Of a stretch of DNA of 64,000 bases, positions 7,859 to 16,477 are shown piece by piece. Made by a program: the position numbers and the translations under genes. The notes below the pieces were generated by a model, which was not told where the DNA came from, did no database searches, and saw nothing but the letters and a program-made list of their open reading frames with translations. The stretch spans positions 1 to 64,000 of the forward strand of contig NZ_BOMH01000048.1 of assembly GCF_016862095.1 (NCBI RefSeq), read 5' to 3'. The stretch comes from Actinoplanes cyaneus (GTDB taxonomy: Bacteria > Actinomycetota > Actinomycetes > Mycobacteriales > Micromonosporaceae). Numbering within the stretch: position 1 is the stretch's first letter; each line of letters opens with the position of its first letter.

Positions 7859-8902
7859 TCAGGTGACCGACAGATGCACGTGGTTCGTATGGTCCGTCGA
7901 CGGTGTGCCGCCGGCGCCGCTGTACGACTTCCACCCGCTGCTCGGCAGCCAGATCCGTTTGAACCAGATCACGTAGAGCACGCCGAGCTTGTCCGAGTTG
8001 TGGATGAAGTAGTTGGCCAGGTTCGTGCCGTACGTCTTGCTGCTGCCGGTCGCCACCCCGCCGAAACCGTCCTTGTCGGCGGCGAAGTCACAGGCCCGGC
8101 CCTTCGGGTGCTCGCCGCTGTTCTGATGCCGGAAGCACGCGACGTAGCGGGTGAAGCCGTCCTTCTGCGCCTGCTTCATGGCGAAGAGCAGTCGCGGGGT
8201 GATGCAGCCCGTGGTGGTCGGGTCGTCCTCGGTGCAGCCGCCCGAGAGGCTGCCGGAGGGGCTGTCGGCGTCCGAACTGGCGCCACCGGAACTGCCCGAG
8301 TCGTCGTCGCCGCTGTCGCCGCCCTGGTTCGCCGCTTTGAGCGCCTGCTCCGCCTGGGTCTTGCGCTTGGCCATCACGTTGAGCTGCCGCTGCTGGTCGA
8401 GGACGGTCGCGTCGATCGCCGTCTTCGCCTTGGCCTGGTTGTCCCGGGTGGTCCGCAGGTCGGTGATCGCCTGGTTCTGCCGCTCCGCGACGGTGGTCAG
8501 CAACTGGGCGCTGTCCAGGAAACCGTCCGACGTGTCCGCGCTGAGCAGCGCGCTCAGCGGGCCGAGGCGGCCCATCGTGTACGCCTGGGCGGCGTACTTG
8601 TTCAGCGCCTGCTGCTGCGGGCCGATCTGGGCGTCCAGTTCCTTGAGCGTGGCGGCCAGCTTGGTCTGCTGCGTCTTCGACGTCTGCAACTTGGTCTTGG
8701 CGGTGACGTAACCCTTGGAGGCCTCGTCGAGTTTGTCGAGCAGGGACTTGGAACCGCCCTCGCCGTCGTCGCCGGACTCCCCGGGCGCGGCGAGGGGCCG
8801 GGGTGCCGCGAACGCCGGTGTTCCGGCGCCGGCAATCCCGCATGCGGCGACCAGCAGCGCGAGAACTGCCACCCATCGTCGCCGCGCAGTCACATGCTGC
8901 AC
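7859..8902 (-). CDS. Secreted coiled-coil LAS-type peptidase, riboswitch-controlled (paralog 1)
   Basis: A 347-residue exported protein with three parts. The signal peptide ends near AFAAP. A long coiled coil follows at about residues 50-195 (KLDEASKGYVTAKTKLQ...). A Ser/Gly/Asp-rich linker leads to a C-terminal domain with HPKGRACD and NHVH. These fit the zinc motifs HxxGxAxD and HxH of LAS peptidases (M15 relatives), which act on peptidoglycan. It resembles the ARB_07466-like/VldE C-terminal family, and catalysis is not proven. The GTG at 8902 follows GGAAGGA. A ydaO-type riboswitch precedes it. A divergent paralog at 9390 has the same architecture. Confidence 0.85.
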   Translation of the reverse strand: MQHVTARRRWVAVLALLVAACGIAGAGTPAFAAPRPLAAPGESGDDGEGGSKSLLDKLDEASKGYVTAKTKLQTSKTQQTKLAATLKELDAQIGPQQQALNKYAAQAYTMGRLGPLSALLSADTSDGFLDSAQLLTTVAERQNQAITDLRTTRDNQAKAKTAIDATVLDQQRQLNVMAKRKTQAEQALKAANQGGDSGDDDSGSSGGASSDADSPSGSLSGGCTEDDPTTTGCITPRLLFAMKQAQKDGFTRYVACFRHQNSGEHPKGRACDFAADKDGFGGVATGSSKTYGTNLANYFIHNSDKLGVLYVIWFKRIWLPSSGWKSYSGAGGTPSTDHTNHVHLSVT

Positions 8903-8918
8903 TGGCTGTTTCCTTCCG

Positions 8919-9042
8919 TCGGCCGCCGGCCGGGTTAGCTGACGGGTTCGGGACGAAGGAAATCCCTACCGCTGGCGCGGATTCACCCCGGAAGAAATGT
9001 GGATCCCCGGCTCGCTCGGTGTTGCGATTAGGCGGCGGTTCC
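8919..9042 (-). ncRNA. c-di-AMP riboswitch (ydaO/yuaA type), minus strand
   Basis: Read on the minus strand, the 5' UTR of the gene ending at 7859 carries the ydaO core: GCCGGGGA..CCA, TTCCGGGGTGAATCCGC, GGTAGGGAT, and CCCGAACCCGTCAGCTAAC. It is closed by pairing of CCGCCG with CGGCGG. This class binds cyclic di-AMP and usually lowers expression of cell-wall hydrolases when the ligand is high. It stands back to back with a second copy on the plus strand. Confidence 0.92.
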
Positions 9043-9255
9043 CGGGTGGGAACCGGGACCGACCATACCCACTCGATCGAAGAATCGACAGTTCTCGTAC
9101 CCATCGCCATGGAGCGGTCACGAGCGGTGACACCATTACGGAAAGTCGTTGACAGGTAACGGTTTTGACGGTTTCTCCGACCCTGATGCCGAGTGATATC
9201 TCAGGTAAACTGGCCGCCGGTCCTGCCAGGACGGCACCGCCCCCGAGTTGCCGGC

Positions 9256-9372
9256 AGGCCGCCGCCCAATCGCCGAAAGGCGAGCCGGGGAACCAGGTAG
9301 TTGGGGTGAATCCGCTTTACGCGGTAGGGATAGCTTCCGTCCCGAACCCGTCAGCTAACTCGGTCGGCGGTG
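9256..9372 (+). ncRNA. c-di-AMP riboswitch (ydaO/yuaA type), plus strand
   Basis: The 5' UTR of the gene at 9390 contains GCCGGGGAACCAGG, TTGGGGTGAATCCGC, GCGGTAGGGATAGC and GTCCCGAACCCGTCAGCTAA, the conserved ydaO motif. The P1 stem is made by GCCGCCG (5') and CGGCGG (3'). The Shine-Dalgarno AGGAAGGA begins within a few bases of the end of P1, so ligand binding could hide it. A TAAACT at about 9206 might be the -10. Confidence 0.93.
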
Positions 9373-9389
9373 ACTAGGAAGGATTGTTG

Positions 9390-10424
9390 ATGACCGCACG
9401 TCCCCGCCGGTGGCTGATGCTTGCCCTGGCGCCGCTCGTGGCAACCACGATATTTGTGGCGCCCGTCACGCCGGCACTCGCCGCACCCGGCGGCAGCTCG
9501 TCGACCCCCGCGGAGGGTGACGAAGGCGACGACCTCTCCGCGCAACTCGAGGTGACCAACCGGCGGTTCGTGAACGCCAAGGCGGCCTACGAGACCTCGG
9601 TCAAGAACCAGAAGGCGCTCGTCGCCAAGAAGGCGGACGCCGAGAAGCGCCGGGACGCTCTGGTCCCGGAGGTCAACGCCATCGCCCGCCAGCAGTACGA
9701 GTACGGGAGCATCAGCACGCTGAGCTTCCTGCTCCAGGCCGACGACTCGTCCGACTTCATCAAGAAGGCCGTGTCGCTGGAGGAGATCAACAAACTCCAC
9801 GACGCCAAGCTGAACGAGCTGAACAGCGCACTGGCGACGATCACCGACAGCGAGACCAAGCTCGCCGCCGAGGTGAAGAACCAGAAGAACCAGCTCACCA
9901 TCCAGCAGAAGCAGCGCGACTCGGCCAAGAGTCAGCTCGAGCTGCTCGGCGGCGGGACCGGCATCAACAAGACGATCACCAACGGATTCGTCGACGCCGT
10001 CTCCAAGGTCGCGTCCCCGGCACCGCGCAACTCCGAGGGCGGCTTCTCACCGGAGTCCTGCAATCAGAAGGACCCGACCACCGACGGCTGCATCACCAAG
10101 CGCACCCTGCATCTCTATCAGGAGACGAAGAAGGCCGGCTTCAACAGGTTCGTCGGGTGCCACCGCGACGGCGGCCCGTTCGAGCATCCGAAGGGCCGCG
10201 CCTGCGACTGGTCACTGCAGAAGAGTGGCTTCTCGGCAGCGCACAACGACGACATGATGCGGTATGGGAACGACCTCACCGCCTTCCTGGTGCGTAACGC
10301 CGACAAGCTCGGGATCTACTACGTGATCTGGTACAAGCAGATCTGGTTCCCGGCGACGAACGACTGGCACGCCTACCACGGGCCGAGTGACCACACCGAC
10401 CACGTGCACGTGTCGCTGTTGTAG
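9390..10424 (+). CDS. Secreted coiled-coil LAS-type peptidase, riboswitch-controlled (paralog 2)
   Basis: A 344-residue exported protein paralogous to the divergent gene at 7859-8902. The signal peptide ends near PALAAP. A coiled coil spans about residues 45-195 (VTNRRFVNAKAAYETSVKNQ...). The C-terminal domain has EHPKGRACDW (around residue 265) and DHTDHVHVS (around 335), fitting the HxxGxAxD...HxH zinc pattern of LAS peptidases. The start is the ATG at 9390, not the TTG two codons earlier, because AGGAAGGA lies seven bases before it. The riboswitch upstream implies repression by c-di-AMP and a role in wall turnover or dormancy exit. A strong terminator follows. Confidence 0.87.
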   Translation: MTARPRRWLMLALAPLVATTIFVAPVTPALAAPGGSSSTPAEGDEGDDLSAQLEVTNRRFVNAKAAYETSVKNQKALVAKKADAEKRRDALVPEVNAIARQQYEYGSISTLSFLLQADDSSDFIKKAVSLEEINKLHDAKLNELNSALATITDSETKLAAEVKNQKNQLTIQQKQRDSAKSQLELLGGGTGINKTITNGFVDAVSKVASPAPRNSEGGFSPESCNQKDPTTDGCITKRTLHLYQETKKAGFNRFVGCHRDGGPFEHPKGRACDWSLQKSGFSAAHNDDMMRYGNDLTAFLVRNADKLGIYYVIWYKQIWFPATNDWHAYHGPSDHTDHVHVSLL

Positions 10425-10443
10425 CGCTCCACCACAGCACCGA

Positions 10444-10475
10444 AAAGCCCCCCGGCCGCGTGGCCGGGGGGCTTT
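10444..10475. terminator. Bidirectional terminator hairpin
   Basis: Fourteen-base arms AAAGCCCCCCGGCC (10444-10457) and its complement (10462-10475) around GCGT. T-runs on both strands come from the stem ends. The stem separates the convergent peptidase (+) and GH65 gene (-). Confidence 0.92.
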
Positions 10476-10509
10476 CTCGTTCGTACCGATGAATCCTGGT
10501 CGTGATCTG

Positions 10510-12879
10510 TCAGTGGTGCGGGGTGGCCCGGCGAACCGGAGCACGGCCTGCGGGCTGCACCGGCGAGGGCCCGACCGGCCCGGCCGACGGGATCGGCATG
10601 GTCACCGGGCGCACCTGGGTGACCTCGATCTCCTTGCCGTGGTGCTGCAGCGTCAGCCGCGCCGAGCCACCACCGTTGCGCAGGGAGTAGGTGACCTCGT
10701 CCGCGGTGACGTTGACCCGCAGGCGCAGGCCCCGCCAGAGCAGCGAGAAGTCCAGGTTGTTGATCCGGCTGGGCAGCCGCGGCGCGAACGCCAGCTGACC
10801 GTTGAAGTCGCGCATGCCGCCCAGGCCGGCGACCAGCGCGATCCACGAGCCCGCGAGGGACGCGACGTGCACACCGTCCCGCGCGTTCTGGTGCAGGTCG
10901 TGCAGGTCCATCAGGGCAGCCTCGCCCAGGTAGTCGTGGGCCAGCTCGAGGTGGCCGGTCTCGGCCGCCATCACCGCCTGGATGCACGCCGACAACGACG
11001 AGTCCCGGACGGTACGGGCGTCGTAGTACGCGAAGTTGCGGGTCTTCTCCTCCGGGGTGAACGCGTCGCCCCGGATGTACATCGCCATCACCAGGTCGGC
11101 CTGCTTGACGACCTGCTTGCGGTAGAGATCGAAGTACGGGTAGTTCAGCAGCAGCGGGTAGGCCTCCGGCGGAGTGTTCTCGAAGTCCCACTCCTCGAGC
11201 CGGGTGAAGCCCTCGCACTGCTGGTGGACGCCGAGCTCCTTGTCGTACGGGATGTGCACGGCGGCCGCCGCGTCCCGCCAGGAGGCGGCCTCCTCGTCGT
11301 CGACCCCGAAGCGGCGGGCCAGATCCGGGTGGCGTTTGCAGGCCTCCACCGCGGTCATCAGGTTCTGCTGCGCCATCAGGTTGGTGTAGATGTTGTCGTT
11401 CACCACGGCCGTGTACTCGTCGGGCCCGGTGACGCCGTCGATGTGGAACCGCCCGTGCCGGTCGTGGTGCCCCAGCGAGCGCCACAGCCGCGCGGTCTCC
11501 ACCAGCAGCTCCAGGCCGACCTCCCGCTCGAAGTCGTAGTCGCCGGTGGCCTGCACGTACCGCCGGACCGCGTCGGCGATGTCAGCGCCGATGTGGAATC
11601 CCGCGGTGCCGGCCGGCCAGTAACCGGAGCATTCCTGGCCGCGAATGGTCCGCCACGGGAACGCGGCGCCCTGCAGGCCGAGCGTCTGCGCCCGCTCCCG
11701 GGCCAGGTCCAGCGTCGAGTGCCGCCAGCGCAGCACGTCCGCCGCGGCCGAGGGCTGGGTGTAGGTGAGCGCGGGGAGCACGAACGTCTCCGCGTCCCAG
11801 AACGTGTGACCGTCGTAGCCCGGGCCGGTCAGGCCCTTGGAGCCGATCGGGCGCTGCTCCGCCCGGGCGCCGGCCTGCAACGTGTGGAACAGCCCGAAAC
11901 GGACCGCCTGCTGCACCTCCGGGTCACCCTCGACGCGCACGTCGGAGTGGTCCCAGAACGCGTCCAGGTACTCCCGCTGCTGCTGGACCAGACCCTCCCA
12001 GCCGTCCAGGCGGGCGCTGGCCAGAGCCGCGCCGACCTGGTCGCGCAGGGCCGGCAGCGAGCGGACGCTGGACCAGCCGTAGGCCGCCAGCTTCACCACG
12101 CGCAGCTTCTGCCCCGGCTCCAGGCGACAGGCCACCGTGGTGCGCAGCCAGTCGCCGTGCCCCTCGGTGGTGATCGCGTGCCGGCCCGGGGTCTCCACCA
12201 GGTGCTCCATGGCCGCGGCCATCCGCAGGTCACTGACCTTGGTGCGGTGCACGAGCAGACCGCCGGAGCGCTGCTCCAGCATCTCCTCCGCCTGCAGCGG
12301 CTGGGCCAGCACCGCGGCGACCCGCGGGTCCTTGCTGCTCGGCGGCAGCTGCTCGTTCGCCACCAGCTCGGACTGCAGGATCAGCCGGGCCGACTCGTCG
12401 AGCGGCTCCACCTCGTAGAGGAAGGCGACCACCGCGCGCTGGGTGAAGGAGACCAGGCGCACGGTCTTCACCCGCACGCCCTTGCCGGACGGGGAGACCC
12501 ACTCCACGACCCGCTCCAGGGTGCCGGCCCGCAGGTCGAGGCAGCGCTCGTGGGAGCGCAACTCGCCGTAGCGCACGTCGAACGGCTCGTCGTCGACCAG
12601 CAGCCGCATCAGCTTGGCGTTGGTGACGTTCACCATGGTCTGGCCGGACTCGGGGAAGCCGTAGCCACCCTCCGCGTGCGGCAGCGGCCGCAGCTCGTAG
12701 AACGAGTTCAGGTACGTCCCCGGCAGGCCGTGCGGCTCGCCCTCGTCCAGGTTGCCCCGTATCCCGATGTGCCCGTTCGAGAGCGCGAACACCGACTCTG
12801 ACTGGGCCAGCAGGTCCAGGTCCAGCCGGGTCTCCCGGATGTGCCAGGGGTCGACGGGGTAGGCCCGTTCACGGATCAC
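10510..12879 (-). CDS. GH65 glycoside phosphorylase/hydrolase (maltose/trehalose type)
   Basis: A 789-residue glycoside hydrolase family 65 protein, acting on alpha-glucobioses such as maltose, trehalose or kojibiose. The N-terminal beta-sandwich (LALSNGHIGIRGNLDEG) is followed by the (alpha/alpha)6 barrel with HTFWDAETF. The catalytic acid Glu sits in GVTGPDEYTAVVNDN (around residue 486), and the phosphate-loop region is VVKQADLVMAMY. Phosphorolysis rather than hydrolysis is likely because a beta-phosphoglucomutase-like gene lies 25 bases upstream and would use the glucose-1-phosphate formed. The exact sugar cannot be told. GTG start at 12879 with AAGAGG seven bases before. The C-terminal 30 residues are Pro/Ala-rich and atypical. 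Confidence 0.9.
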   Translation of the reverse strand: MIRERAYPVDPWHIRETRLDLDLLAQSESVFALSNGHIGIRGNLDEGEPHGLPGTYLNSFYELRPLPHAEGGYGFPESGQTMVNVTNAKLMRLLVDDEPFDVRYGELRSHERCLDLRAGTLERVVEWVSPSGKGVRVKTVRLVSFTQRAVVAFLYEVEPLDESARLILQSELVANEQLPPSSKDPRVAAVLAQPLQAEEMLEQRSGGLLVHRTKVSDLRMAAAMEHLVETPGRHAITTEGHGDWLRTTVACRLEPGQKLRVVKLAAYGWSSVRSLPALRDQVGAALASARLDGWEGLVQQQREYLDAFWDHSDVRVEGDPEVQQAVRFGLFHTLQAGARAEQRPIGSKGLTGPGYDGHTFWDAETFVLPALTYTQPSAAADVLRWRHSTLDLARERAQTLGLQGAAFPWRTIRGQECSGYWPAGTAGFHIGADIADAVRRYVQATGDYDFEREVGLELLVETARLWRSLGHHDRHGRFHIDGVTGPDEYTAVVNDNIYTNLMAQQNLMTAVEACKRHPDLARRFGVDDEEAASWRDAAAAVHIPYDKELGVHQQCEGFTRLEEWDFENTPPEAYPLLLNYPYFDLYRKQVVKQADLVMAMYIRGDAFTPEEKTRNFAYYDARTVRDSSLSACIQAVMAAETGHLELAHDYLGEAALMDLHDLHQNARDGVHVASLAGSWIALVAGLGGMRDFNGQLAFAPRLPSRINNLDFSLLWRGLRLRVNVTADEVTYSLRNGGGSARLTLQHHGKEIEVTQVRPVTMPIPSAGPVGPSPVQPAGRAPVRRATPHH

Positions 12880-12904
12880 GGTCGTGCCTCTTCTTGGAAG
12901 TGAA

Positions 12905-13639
12905 TTAGAGAAGTTCGGAAAGATCGGTGACTACGACGTCGGCACCGTTCTCGCGCAGCGCGTCGGCCTGGCCGACCCGGTCGACGCCGATCACGACGCC
13001 GAATCCGCCGGCGCGGCCGGCGGCCACGCCCGCCTGAGCGTCCTCGAAGACCGCACAGCTCTCCGGCGGGAGGCCGAGCAGTTTCGCCCCGTGCAGGAAC
13101 GTGTCCGGCTTCGGCTTGCCGGGCAGGCCCAGCTCGCGGGCGACGAGCCCGTCCACGCGGGCCTCCAGGAGGTCGGCGATGCCGGCCGCCTCGAGCACGT
13201 CCTTGCAGTTGGCGCTCGCCGACACGACCGCGCGGCGCAGGCCGGCGGCCTTGGCGGCCTTCAGGTACTCCACCGAGCCGGGGTAGACCCTGACGGCGCC
13301 TTCCTTGATCTTCTGGAGCACGAGGATGTTCTTGCGGTTGCCGACGCCGTTGACGGTGTCCTGGTCGGGATCGTCGTCGGGAGAGCCCTCGGGCAGGGTG
13401 ATGCCACGGGAGGCGAGGAACGTGCGGACACCGTCGGCCCGCTGGCGGCCGTCGACATATCGGTGATAGTCGACTCCGGAATCGAACGGCACAAACGGTT
13501 GATCATGCCGTTCGGCCCACGACTGCAGGAACGTGTCGAACGTTTGTTTCCACGCGGCACTGTGTACAAGGGCGGTGTCCGTCAGCACCCCGTCAAGATC
13601 GAAAAGGCAAGCGGTCACCTGGGAAGGAAGTCCGAGCAC
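12905..13639 (-). CDS. Beta-phosphoglucomutase-like HAD protein
   Basis: A 244-residue HAD-superfamily phosphatase/mutase. All four HAD motifs are present: DLDGVLTDT (nucleophile Asp14), SASANC, GKPKPDTF and FEDAQAG. A helical cap is inserted after motif I. Beta-phosphoglucomutases interconvert beta-glucose 1- and 6-phosphate, and the cap and the neighbouring GH65 gene (25-base gap, same strand) support that role. The gene order matches the GH65/PgmB pairing seen in other actinobacteria. The start is GTG at 13639; a second GTG at 13618 would still keep motif I. Confidence 0.85.
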   Translation of the reverse strand: MLGLPSQVTACLFDLDGVLTDTALVHSAAWKQTFDTFLQSWAERHDQPFVPFDSGVDYHRYVDGRQRADGVRTFLASRGITLPEGSPDDDPDQDTVNGVGNRKNILVLQKIKEGAVRVYPGSVEYLKAAKAAGLRRAVVSASANCKDVLEAAGIADLLEARVDGLVARELGLPGKPKPDTFLHGAKLLGLPPESCAVFEDAQAGVAAGRAGGFGVVIGVDRVGQADALRENGADVVVTDLSELL

Positions 13640-13737
13640 GCGCCCAATGTAGTCGCACCCGCCGCAGGACGAGAGGCGAAGGGCTCCTTCACATTTCCTG
13701 GGTGTTTCATAAGCCTGTCACGCTGCGGTTTCAGCTC

Positions 13738-14355
13738 TCAGCTCAACGCTCCGAGATCCATCCGCAGGCCGATCGACGTCCCGATCGGGCCGGTCGCGGT
13801 GGTCACCTCGTCGCACAGCTGGTGCGCCAGCCACAACCCACGTCCCCCGATCTCGTCAGTGCCGGGGAGCAGATCGCCGTCCATACACTCCTCCGGGATG
13901 CCCGGGCCGGAGTCGGTCACCACGCACCAGACCGAGCCGGACTCCAGCCGCAGCACGATCCGGCCGTGGCCACCGGCGTGCAGGACCACGTTGGTGATCA
14001 CTTCGTTCACCGCGAGCACGTAGCCGGAGAGCCGATCGCCGGTCACCCCGACGGTCGGCAGCAGACGTGCGACCTCGTGCCTGAGGAGGGCGATGTCGCC
14101 GTCGGAGAAGGTGCGGTCCATCAGCACCAGGGACAACTGCCGTGGCGGGGCGGCATCGACCCTCGGCTCCCCATTCGGAGCCGAACGCACGGTCTGGCCG
14201 ATCCTGTCCTCCACCGTCGTGCAGCCTACGCGCTGTGGCCGCCCGGTGGCACTAGGCATCTGCGATCCCGCCCGGAAGTGGGCTCCCTCGTTCACCGATC
14301 CGTCCCGCATCCTCGTTTTCCCAAGACCCTTCATTTCCCGGTACGTCGTTGTCAC
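13738..14355 (-). CDS. Anti-sigma-type histidine-kinase-like ATPase (RsbW family)
   Basis: A cytoplasmic GHKL ATPase domain of the RsbW/SpoIIAB type, which sequesters sigma factors or phosphorylates anti-sigma antagonists. The N-box is AVNEVITNVVLHA, the G1 box DSGPGIP and the G2 box GGRGLWLAHQLCDEV, all in the C-terminal 120 residues. The first 75 residues are poorly ordered and the true start may be a later methionine (for example MPSATGRPQ or MRDGSVNEG); no Shine-Dalgarno decides it. No sigma factor or antagonist gene is adjacent, so its partner is unknown. Confidence 0.8.
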   Translation of the reverse strand: MTTTYREMKGLGKTRMRDGSVNEGAHFRAGSQMPSATGRPQRVGCTTVEDRIGQTVRSAPNGEPRVDAAPPRQLSLVLMDRTFSDGDIALLRHEVARLLPTVGVTGDRLSGYVLAVNEVITNVVLHAGGHGRIVLRLESGSVWCVVTDSGPGIPEECMDGDLLPGTDEIGGRGLWLAHQLCDEVTTATGPIGTSIGLRMDLGALS

Positions 14356-14459
14356 GGCCAGTCCGTGAGCCTCCGCGCCACCTCTGCGCGCTCAGCGGCG
14401 GCTCACCCCGGCCCGTCGCGGCCGGCGCCGCCCGGTCCTGATCGGGGTGGCCGTCCCGG

Positions 14460-15755
14460 TCAGCGCCAGCCCACGTCGATGCGGTCGCCGCGCTCGTCGA
14501 AGAAGTGCAGCGCGTCCATCTGCACCGACACGGTCAGCGGATGTCCCGGGTTGACCGCCGGGTACGGCGCCAGCCGCACCGAGAGCTCGGCCGGCTTCCG
14601 GTGGTGACGGCCCGGGTCGTTCAGCACACTGACCGGCGCGCTCTTGTCCTCCGACGCCGCGGCGGACGTGCTCTTGGTGAGCCGCTGCAACGCCCCGCCG
14701 AGCCGCCTGAGCGCGCCCGTGGAGGACGGCCGCCCGGGAGCCGTGCCACCGATCTCGTCGACCACGATCGCGGTGGCGCCGACGTCCAGGTAGGCCAGCG
14801 ACTCGTGGCCGTGGTGCTCCAGGTAGCGAATCCGGCCGTGCAGAACGGCCCCGGGTGTGTCGGGCGTGACCGGGGTGAGCGCCTCGGCCCGCACCCCCAC
14901 CACGATCCGATCGCCGTGATAGCGCGCCACGGCCCGTGAACGCGGGTCGGACCAGGACAGATAGAGGTTCTGCTCACCGAAGTTCAGCGCGACGTAGCGG
15001 TCCAGGTGCACGTAGACCTGCGCTTCCAGCAGGTTCATCCGCGGCGAGCCGAGGAAGGCGGCGACGTAGAGCGTTGCCGGGCGCCGGTAGACCTCGGTCG
15101 GCGTGCCCAGGTCCTGCAGCACCCCGCGGCGCATGATCGCCAAGCGGTCCGCCATGGTCAGCGCCTCGGCCTGGTCGTGCGTCACGTACACGGTGGTCAC
15201 CCCCAGCTCACGGGTCATGCTGGTGATCTCCGCGCGCAGCTCGGCACGCAGCCCGCTGTCGAGATTGGAGAGCGGCTCGTCCATCAGGAAGACCCCGGGG
15301 CGACGGACCATCGCCCTGCCCATCGCCACCCGCTGGCGCTGCCCGCCGGAGAGCTGGCTGGGGCGGCGGGCGAGCACCTCGCCGATGCCGAGCGCGCCGG
15401 CCACCGTGCCGACCCGGTCCGACCGCGGGCCGGGCTCGACGCCGGAGAGTTTGAGCGGGAAGCCGATGTTGTCGGCAACGCTCATGTGCGGATAGAGCGC
15501 AAAGTCCTGAAACACCATGGCGATGCTGCGGTCGCGCGGAGGTACGTCGAGCACCGGCTCGCCGTTGAGCAGAATGTCCCCGCCACTGGGGTCCTCCAGG
15601 CCGGCGATCATGCGAAGCACGGTCGACTTGCCGCAGCCCGAAGGGCCGAGCAGGACCATGAACTCGCCGTCCTGGACGTCGAGCGACACATGATCGACGG
15701 CGATCGTGCCGTCCGGCCAAATCTTGGTGACGTCCTTGAGCGCGACGGTGGACAC
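14460..15755 (-). CDS. Multi-sugar ABC transporter ATPase (MsiK/MalK type)
   Basis: A 431-residue ATPase of the MalK/UgpC branch that energises carbohydrate importers. Walker A is GPSGCGKST, the signature LSGGQRQRVAMGRA, Walker B VFLMDEPLSNLD, and the switch VTHDQ. C-terminal TOBE-type regulatory repeats follow. No permease or binding-protein gene is adjacent, as is usual for MsiK-like ATPases shared by several importers. The start is GTG 15755, six bases after GGGGAGG; the longer frame to 15860 has no homology. About 60 extra residues (Gly/Ser/Arg-rich, near residues 320-385) split the regulatory region and make it longer than the usual 370-380 aa. Confidence 0.88.
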   Translation of the reverse strand: MSTVALKDVTKIWPDGTIAVDHVSLDVQDGEFMVLLGPSGCGKSTVLRMIAGLEDPSGGDILLNGEPVLDVPPRDRSIAMVFQDFALYPHMSVADNIGFPLKLSGVEPGPRSDRVGTVAGALGIGEVLARRPSQLSGGQRQRVAMGRAMVRRPGVFLMDEPLSNLDSGLRAELRAEITSMTRELGVTTVYVTHDQAEALTMADRLAIMRRGVLQDLGTPTEVYRRPATLYVAAFLGSPRMNLLEAQVYVHLDRYVALNFGEQNLYLSWSDPRSRAVARYHGDRIVVGVRAEALTPVTPDTPGAVLHGRIRYLEHHGHESLAYLDVGATAIVVDEIGGTAPGRPSSTGALRRLGGALQRLTKSTSAAASEDKSAPVSVLNDPGRHHRKPAELSVRLAPYPAVNPGHPLTVSVQMDALHFFDERGDRIDVGWR

Positions 15756-16297
15756 CGTCAACCTCCCCGATCGACTGTGATTCCGATCCCACGACGGTCG
15801 GCAATCGGGTAATGACTTTGCGAGTGCCTTCGATGCTTTGCCATCGGGCGAACGTGCCATTCGCGGATAGTGATCAATCGATTACGGAGATCGGAACTTC
15901 CCGGATTTCTGTGCACGTTCCCAGCAAGAACCGACATTTGATCCCACTTCTGTTGACACCGGCTCGCGCCCGGTCGCCACCGTTCCCGCCGAGCCTGAGT
16001 AAGCGCCCGGCCGGCGCCGGGAAGCCGCGGTCCGCCGTTCCGGGCCGCCCAGGGGAGCCCACGGCCCGCGCCCGGCCGCCATGTTTCCGGCCGGCCCGAG
16101 GGAACGCAGCCGCAGCGCGGCCCGGCAGGCCCACCCGACGGGGGTTAACCACGAGCGACATCCGGGTACGGGTTTCCCCTACGGGAACGCGGTCGCCGCT
16201 CTCCGCCTCGCGAATGAGGGACGGCGGCCCGGCCGTACCTACCGTCGAAGTGGTCCAGGGCAGAACGCCCCGGCCACCACTGAAGGAGTGGATTCAC
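15756..16297. other. Non-coding spacer, mostly unassigned
   Basis: This 540-base gap between the divergent MsiK-like and PspC genes holds presumed promoters but none that I can place with confidence. A GC-rich stem CCCGGC/GCCGGG lies at 16006-16021. Open frames through it show no recognisable protein. Confidence 0.4.
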
Positions 16298-16477
16298 GTG
16301 ACCCGCGCCCTCACCCGCCCACGCGACCGCATGATCGGCGGCGTCTGCGCCGGCCTGGCTCGCCGCTTCGGCCTCTCCACCGGCGTGGTCCGCCTGGCCT
16401 TCGTCCTGTCGTGCCTGCTGCCCGGGCCGCAGTTCATCGCCTACCTGGTCCTCTGGGCACTGATGCCCAGCGAGTGA
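16298..16477 (+). CDS. PspC-domain small membrane protein
   Basis: A 59-residue protein consisting almost entirely of a PspC domain: an N-terminal RPRDRMIGGVCAGLARRFGL, then one membrane helix (VVRLAFVLSCLLPGPQFIAYLVLW) and a short tail. PspC domains take part in envelope-stress sensing and can bind PspA-type proteins or membranes; here no PspA gene is adjacent. The GTG start at 16298 is nine bases after GAAGGAG. Longer upstream reading is not supported. The gene stands alone in a long non-coding stretch. Confidence 0.88.
   Translation: MTRALTRPRDRMIGGVCAGLARRFGLSTGVVRLAFVLSCLLPGPQFIAYLVLWALMPSE

Noticed and set aside
10387..12801. Large plus-strand frame opposite the GH65 gene
   Set aside because: Antisense to a clear GH65 protein; low complexity and no domain. 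High-GC genes often open the opposite frame.
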